From CAZEZY01 sp964516635 (GTDB lineage: Bacteria > Pseudomonadota > Gammaproteobacteria > Burkholderiales > Burkholderiaceae_C): a stretch of 10,146 nt of DNA. The position numbers were made by a program, and so were the translations under genes. Below are positions 7,624 to 10,146 of the stretch, piece by piece. Where the stretch lies: positions 1-10,146 of the forward strand of contig CAZEZY010000085.1 of the NCBI GenBank assembly GCA_964516635.1, read 5' to 3'. The notes below the pieces were generated by a model. That model made no database searches and was not told the origin of the DNA. It worked only from the letters and a program-made list of their open reading frames with translations. How positions within the stretch are numbered: position 1 is the first letter of the stretch; the number at the start of each line of letters is the position of its first letter.

Positions 7624-7679
7624 TAAAGGGCCCGAAATCGGGGTCATTTAAAGGGCATTCAAGGCTACTGCATCGACAG

Positions 7680-7878
7680 CCACGACTCAAATCGTTGTTG
7701 ACGGCGGCGGCTTCAGGGTAGAGATTGGGCAGCAGGATATGGAGCGCACCAGCATGAGCATGGCAATGCTCTCCTTGAGCTGGTCAAGCGCAAGCAGCTT
7801 CGTCATGAACGTCACTTGATCGTCCGCCAGTTCAATGAAGAACTCACACCACTCCCGCAGCGCCTTCTCGGACAGGTT
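7680..7878 (-). pseudogene. Remnant of a Fic-family protein gene (C-terminal part)
   Basis: Read on the minus strand, 7878-7741 encodes NLSEKALREWCEFF, then an IELADDQVTFMTKLLALDQL stretch and KESIAMLMLVRS. This strongly resembles the region after the Fic core of COG3177-type Fic proteins (GNLSE..L..WC.FFL...DQV.FM..LL..D.L). The frame is closed upstream by TAG (complement of 7879-7881). At about 7741 it shifts by one base and continues as HILLPNLYPEAAAVNN, which resembles the normal C-terminus of these proteins (LFPNLYPEA). The winged-helix stretch normally lying between is missing, as are the Fic core and the catalytic HPFxxGNGR motif. Fic enzymes transfer AMP to target proteins, so this copy is dead. 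Identification is from memory of the family, not from a search. Confidence 0.65.
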
Positions 7879-7879
7879 C

Positions 7880-7945
7880 TAGCTCCTTCTCGGCTTCGAT
7901 ATGCGCCAGGGCAATGCGCTGACGCTGAGCGATGCTCGGGGCGGC
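7880..7945 (-). pseudogene. Possible remnant of a type I restriction specificity (HsdS-like) gene
   Basis: Minus-strand translation next to the fic remnant gives APSIAQRQRIALAHIEAEKE. This loosely resembles the C-terminal helix region of some type I restriction subunits (PLAEQ.RIVA.IEAE..L). Fic-type genes are often found within type I restriction loci, which makes the idea reasonable, but the stretch is short and the sequence further upstream (to about 8059 on this strand) is not recognisable. It could be chance or another decayed gene. Confidence 0.2.
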
Positions 7946-7971
7946 CGAGAAGTCCGAGCGAAGAGCCCGCT

Positions 7972-7998
7972 CAACGCCAGGAGGCGTTGTTCGCCTCC
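7972..7998 (+). other. Two overlapping, mutually exclusive hairpins upstream of rfaH
   Basis: CAACGCC (7972-7978) pairs with GGCGTTG (7983-7989) around AGGA. GGAGGCG (7980-7986) can instead pair with CGCCTCC (7992-7998) around TTGTT. The two 7-bp stems share bases 7983-7986, so they exclude each other, as in an attenuator. No U-tract follows, and the start of rfaH is 85 bases away, so a regulatory role is speculative. Confidence 0.3.
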
Positions 7999-8082
7999 AG
8001 AGGCCGATGGCGAAATCGAAGAGCCGCTCTCGCCTTGCGAAGCGTAAAATGCTGGCCACAAAGACAACTTTCGGAGGTGGCG

Positions 8083-8580
8083 ATGCACTGGTATCTCGTC
8101 CATACCAAGCCCAGGCAGGAAAAGTGCGCCCTGGACAACCTCCAGCGCCAAGGCTATCCGTGCTACCTGCCCACCCTCCCGTCCGAAAAGCTCCGCCAGG
8201 GCGTGCTCACGGTGGCCGCCGAACCCCTGTTTCCGCGCTACCTGTTCATCCGCCTGGGCCAGGGCGATTCAGCGCCAAGCTGGGCGCCCATCCGTTCCAC
8301 CAAAGGCGTCAGCCGTCTGGTCAGCTTCGGGGTGGAGCCGGCCAAGGTGGCTGAATCACTGGTTGAAGCCCTGCGCGAGCAAGAGGCATCTGTCCAGGCC
8401 AAGCCTGAGCGCCTGTTCCAGCCGGGCGAGCGCGTGCGCCTCACCGAAGCGCCCTTTGCCGGCATCGAAGGCATTTACCAGATGGCCGACGGCGAGCGCC
8501 GCGTCATGGTGCTCATTGAACTCATGTCGCGCCAGGTGCGCGTGCCAGTGGCCCCCGCCAGCCTGCGCAAGGTGGGCTGA
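8083..8580 (+). CDS. rfaH: RfaH-type specialised transcription antiterminator (NusG paralogue)
   Basis: This 165-residue protein (E. coli RfaH has 162) binds elongating RNA polymerase and couples it to ribosomes on long operons, usually for surface polysaccharides, pili or conjugation. The N-terminal NGN domain (about 1-100) carries WYLVHTKPRQE, EPLFPRYLF and KGVSRLVSFG, all close to RfaH. The C-terminal KOW domain begins at GERVRLTEAPFAGIEGIY (115-132). Glu47 and Arg140 align with the E. coli Glu48-Arg138 salt bridge that holds RfaH in its autoinhibited fold, so the fold switch may be kept. The ATG at 8083 has an excellent GGAGGT (8073-8078) four bases before it; open frame continues upstream to 7816 but does not resemble the family. 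It stands alone among decayed genes, and its target operon is not in the window. Confidence 0.93.
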   Translation: MHWYLVHTKPRQEKCALDNLQRQGYPCYLPTLPSEKLRQGVLTVAAEPLFPRYLFIRLGQGDSAPSWAPIRSTKGVSRLVSFGVEPAKVAESLVEALREQEASVQAKPERLFQPGERVRLTEAPFAGIEGIYQMADGERRVMVLIELMSRQVRVPVAPASLRKVG

Positions 8581-8646
8581 AGGGGTTCGTCCGGCCGTGA
8601 TCCGTGCCAGCGTCCATCCGTACATGGCTTCTGAAATAATGCAAGC

Positions 8647-9048
8647 ATGACGCTTAACATCCAGCCAGACTTGCAAAGTCAGCTCAATGCGATATTTCAA
8701 AGGTGCGCAGAACTGGAATTTGCCGTGTTGGTGGGCAGCCAAGCGTCAGGTGAGTCAAAGCCAGACAGCGACTGGGACATCGCCATTCGCTGGGTTCGTG
8801 ATGTGTCCGCTTTCAGGCGCCTGGCATTGACCGAGGCTTTAAGGCTCGACCTCGCCCGTGCTCTCAAGGTGGAACCCGAAAAAATCGATCTGATTGACTT
8901 GGCCGCTGCCCGCTTGGCCATGCGCGCGCAGGTGGCTGAGCACGGTCTGGTTTTGTATGGTGCCGATCGCTTGCCCTGGCTGCGGTTTCTCCAAACCACC
9001 TGGGCGGAGATAGAGGACTTTGACTGGAGGCAGCGACATGCGGCTTGA
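8647..9048 (+). CDS. mntA: MntA-type nucleotidyltransferase antitoxin
   Basis: This 133-residue minimal nucleotidyltransferase is of the MntA class, the antitoxin of type VII HepT-MntA systems. MntA silences its HEPN ribonuclease partner HepT by attaching AMP to a tyrosine beside the active site. The signature GSx10DxD is intact: Gly30-Ser31 and Asp42/Asp44 in GSQASGESKPDSDWDI. An acidic stretch KIDLIDL (79-85) can supply the third metal ligand. The C-terminus (FLQTTWAEIEDFDWRQRHAA) looks like that of full-length homologues, so the gene seems whole. No strong ribosome binding site precedes ATG 8647. Its stop lies inside the start of the hepT remnant, the usual antitoxin-toxin overlap, but hepT is deleted, which leaves this antitoxin orphaned. 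Confidence 0.85.
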   Translation: MTLNIQPDLQSQLNAIFQRCAELEFAVLVGSQASGESKPDSDWDIAIRWVRDVSAFRRLALTEALRLDLARALKVEPEKIDLIDLAAARLAMRAQVAEHGLVLYGADRLPWLRFLQTTWAEIEDFDWRQRHAA

Positions 9049-9098
9049 GTTGCCAGTTTGTGCTGGACTTTCTGCGCCGTCCCATTGCATCAAAATGA
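9038..9098 (+). pseudogene. hepT: hepT toxin remnant (first and last codons only)
   Basis: An ATG at 9038 overlaps the mntA stop by 11 bases and encodes MRLEL, which resembles the start of HepT proteins paired with this MntA type. Within a few bases the sequence changes frame by +1 and reads QFVLDFLRRPIASK, ending at TGA 9096-9098; this resembles a HepT C-terminus (YxFVxDFL.RPI). Everything between is missing, including the HEPN active-site RX4-6H motif, which implies an internal deletion of roughly 350-400 bases with its junction near 9050-9054. In the initial frame the product is a 21-residue peptide. The match is from recall of the family, so the ends are approximate. Confidence 0.6.
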
Positions 9099-9121
9099 GT
9101 TGAGGCTGGCGCTGTCTGATT

Positions 9122-9364
9122 CTATGGATTCGTATCTGTCAACTGCCGAAATTTTGTCGGCCCAAGATCCGCAAGCCACTTCTCATACCCGCGACTGCGC
9201 TTGAACGCGCGTAGGATTTGCGCAGAAAACATCTGTTTGCGCCCCATCACGTGGCTGGGGGACCGCCCAATTCGGTTCGCCAGCACTCCAAATTCGCCTC
9301 GCTCTGCTGTTGGCGGTGGCCTGGTGATTGCCGCGAGGAGCGATGCGGTTGTCCGGTGTCTCAT
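9122..9364 (-). CDS. Hypothetical protein, possibly a gene remnant
   Basis: This minus-strand frame begins at ATG 9364-9362 and would give 80 residues rich in basic amino acids: a RPPPTAERGEFGVLANRIGR stretch, SPSHVMGRKQMFSAQILRAF, then KRSRGYEKWLADLGP. I do not recognise a family. The segment EFGVLANRIGRSPSHV could be a small DNA-binding helix-turn-helix. It fills the only sizeable gap between the hepT remnant and hipB and would be transcribed divergently from hipBA, out of the repeat-rich region. It has only a weak Shine-Dalgarno and may be a fragment or a chance frame; the opposite strand is also open across much of it. Confidence 0.3.
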   Translation of the reverse strand: MRHRTTASLLAAITRPPPTAERGEFGVLANRIGRSPSHVMGRKQMFSAQILRAFKRSRGYEKWLADLGPTKFRQLTDTNP

Positions 9365-9394
9365 GTCCGCAATCCCAATCACAAACGAGTCATT

Positions 9395-9407
9395 GACTGC
9401 GATTGCA
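9395..9407 (+). promoter_or_regulatory. Upstream copy of the hipB half-site GACTGCGATTGCA
   Basis: This 13-base sequence is identical to 9470-9482 (75 bases downstream) and, inverted with one change, matches 9443-9455. Three copies within 90 bases just before a HipB-type repressor gene suggest operator half-sites. This one stands alone, upstream of the candidate -35. Confidence 0.5.
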
Positions 9408-9410
9408 CAC

Positions 9411-9439
9411 TTGACGTGCTGACGATCTGACGTCAAAAT
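9411..9439 (+). promoter_or_regulatory. Candidate hipBA promoter with an inverted repeat
   Basis: TTGACG (9411-9416) and CAAAAT (9434-9439) are separated by 17 bases, a reasonable sigma-70 promoter. The same stretch holds the inverted repeat TTGACGT (9411-9417) / ACGTCAA (9430-9436). The predicted start, near 9446, falls inside the 40-bp palindrome, so binding there would block transcription. Confidence 0.45.
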
Positions 9440-9442
9440 GTC

Positions 9443-9482
9443 TGCAATCGCGGTCTTTAAATATTTTGAGACTGCGATTGCA
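9443..9482. repeat. 40-bp imperfect palindrome, probable HipB operator
   Basis: The arms TGCAATCGCGGTCT (9443-9456) and AGACTGCGATTGCA (9469-9482) are inverted repeats with one mismatch, and the AT-rich centre contains the palindrome AAATATTT (9459-9466). Overall 17 of 20 base pairs are symmetric. It ends three bases before the preferred hipB ATG and covers the predicted transcription start. HipB proteins repress their own operons by binding palindromes, often several, so autoregulation is the natural reading. Confidence 0.6.
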
Positions 9483-9485
9483 GCC

Positions 9486-9827
9486 ATGAAGCGCAACGAA
9501 CACCCCCTGATGACCGCAGAGCGACTCGACGAGGCCCGCCAGCTCGGTGAGAAGCTGGCGCGCCTGCGCATGGCCCGGCGGATTCGGCAAGCCGACGCCG
9601 CCACGCGGGCCGGGCTCTCCCGTTCCACGGCCGTGCTGCTCGAGAAGGGGGACCTCGGCCGCACCCAGGCGCAAATCCTGCGGTATCTGGAGGCCATAGC
9701 TCCCGGCGTGAGCCTGCTGTCCCTGCTGAAAGAAGACGACCCGTCGCTGCAAGCACTGGCCGCACGCGAGACCACCCAGCGCGTCCGCACCTTGAGCAAG
9801 ACCGAGCTGGAGCGGCTGGACTTCTGA
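9486..9827 (+). CDS. hipB: HipB-type antitoxin, XRE-family transcriptional repressor
   Basis: This 113-residue Cro/C1-type DNA-binding protein is the antitoxin and autorepressor of a HipBA module. The helix-turn-helix spans about residues 22-72, with RQADAATRAGLSRSTAVLLE at its centre (34-53). The C-terminal tail ends RTLSKTELERLDF, typical of this group of short HipB proteins. The start is uncertain: ATG 9486 avoids translating the palindrome; ATG 9438 would add 16 residues (beginning MSAIAVFKYFETAIAA) encoded by the palindrome itself; ATG 9510 is also possible. None has a clear ribosome binding site. The stop TGA shares its last base with the hipA start (TGATG), so the two are translationally coupled. 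Confidence 0.85.
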   Translation: MKRNEHPLMTAERLDEARQLGEKLARLRMARRIRQADAATRAGLSRSTAVLLEKGDLGRTQAQILRYLEAIAPGVSLLSLLKEDDPSLQALAARETTQRVRTLSKTELERLDF

Positions 9828-10146
9828 TGGCACGCAAGAAGTCCGAGGTCTACGTCTTCAGCCACGTCGGGCAGGCTGATGGGCACCGGTTCGTGCCGTC
9901 GGGCATCCTGGGCCTGACGGAGACCGACGGCGCGAACGTGCAGAACCGCGAGCTGGCCAGTGAGTTCGCCTACGGCACCGGCTACCTCGAGCGCAAAGAA
10001 TCCTTTGAGCTGGACCCGGTGAGCCTGGCGTTCGGAGACCGGCAGGGCATCAAGGGCAAGGTGCTCTTCCCAGTCAACGGACTGGGGGAGTTCGGTGGCA
10101 TTCGCGACGCCGCCCCCGACGCCTGGGGGCGCCGGGTCATCGAGGC
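9827..10146 (+). CDS. hipA: HipA-family serine/threonine kinase toxin (5' end, partial)
   Basis: The first 106 residues of a HipA-type toxin are present; the gene runs off the window. HipA kinases phosphorylate targets such as glutamyl-tRNA synthetase and cause growth arrest and persistence when not held by HipB. The N-terminal subdomain is seen: VYVFSHVGQADGHRFVPSGI (8-27), SEFAYGTGYLERKESFELDP (45-64) and the signature GGIRDAAPDAWGRRVIE at 90-106. The kinase core with its catalytic Asp lies outside, so activity cannot be judged. The ATG overlaps the hipB stop by one base (TGATG), the usual hipBA arrangement. No frame break is visible in the part shown. Confidence 0.93.
   Translation, partial: MARKKSEVYVFSHVGQADGHRFVPSGILGLTETDGANVQNRELASEFAYGTGYLERKESFELDPVSLAFGDRQGIKGKVLFPVNGLGEFGGIRDAAPDAWGRRVIE

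Noticed and set aside
7485..7721. Open frame of 78 codons starting inside tRNA-Phe.
   Set aside because: It runs through the tRNA, its terminator and fic debris, and its protein resembles nothing. It is a chance frame.
7816..8082. Upstream extension of the rfaH frame by 89 codons.
   Set aside because: It overlaps the minus-strand remnants and has no family similarity. The strong ribosome binding site and the RfaH N-terminus both fix the start at 8083.
7530..8082. CRISPR array, IS terminal repeats or a second tRNA 3' end copy as an attachment site.
   Set aside because: No regularly spaced repeats, no paired terminal inverted repeats and no duplicate of the tRNA 3' end were found by eye in the window.
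9122..9886. A 254-codon minus-strand frame across the hipB region.
   Set aside because: Its upstream two thirds is antisense to hipB and the operator. Only the part before hipB (9122-9364) is kept as a weak candidate.

Overview
The window is GC-rich, bacterial, and most like a betaproteobacterium, probably of the Burkholderiales type. The RpoC tail, the gene order rsmB - DUF4390 - ntrY-type kinase - short NtrX-type regulator, and a CCA-encoding tRNA-Phe(GAA) all point that way. The assignment comes from recognising protein families and gene order; no database was searched.

Bases 1-7450 are ordinary chromosome, all on the + strand. The 3' end of rpoC is closed by a strong rho-independent terminator. 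Next come lemA and an HtpX-like M48 membrane metalloprotease, a common pair. These are followed by a tightly packed run with overlapping ends: rsmB (16S rRNA m5C967 methyltransferase), a secreted DUF4390 protein, an NtrY-like sensor kinase joined by an ATGA overlap, and its response regulator. That regulator keeps the receiver and the Fis-type helix-turn-helix but lacks the sigma-54 AAA+ domain of classical NtrX.

A tRNA-Phe gene at 7454-7529 with its own terminator separates this core from a patchy accessory region that runs to the end of the window. Its contents are: minus-strand debris of a Fic-family gene (7680-7880), perhaps next to a type I restriction remnant; an intact RfaH-type transcription factor; an intact MntA-type nucleotidyltransferase antitoxin whose partner hepT survives only as its first and last codons; an unidentified minus-strand frame; and a hipB-hipA operon that runs off the end and is preceded by a 40-bp imperfect palindrome and a third copy of its half-site.

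The accessory part reads as a tRNA-linked hot spot where toxin-antitoxin-type modules arrive and decay: one probably live (HipBA), one disarmed (MntA without HepT) and one largely erased (Fic). No clearly new multi-gene system is evident. The points most worth following are the disarmed HepT/MntA locus, the hipB operator array, the mismatch in the tRNA acceptor stem, and the regulator without an AAA+ domain.
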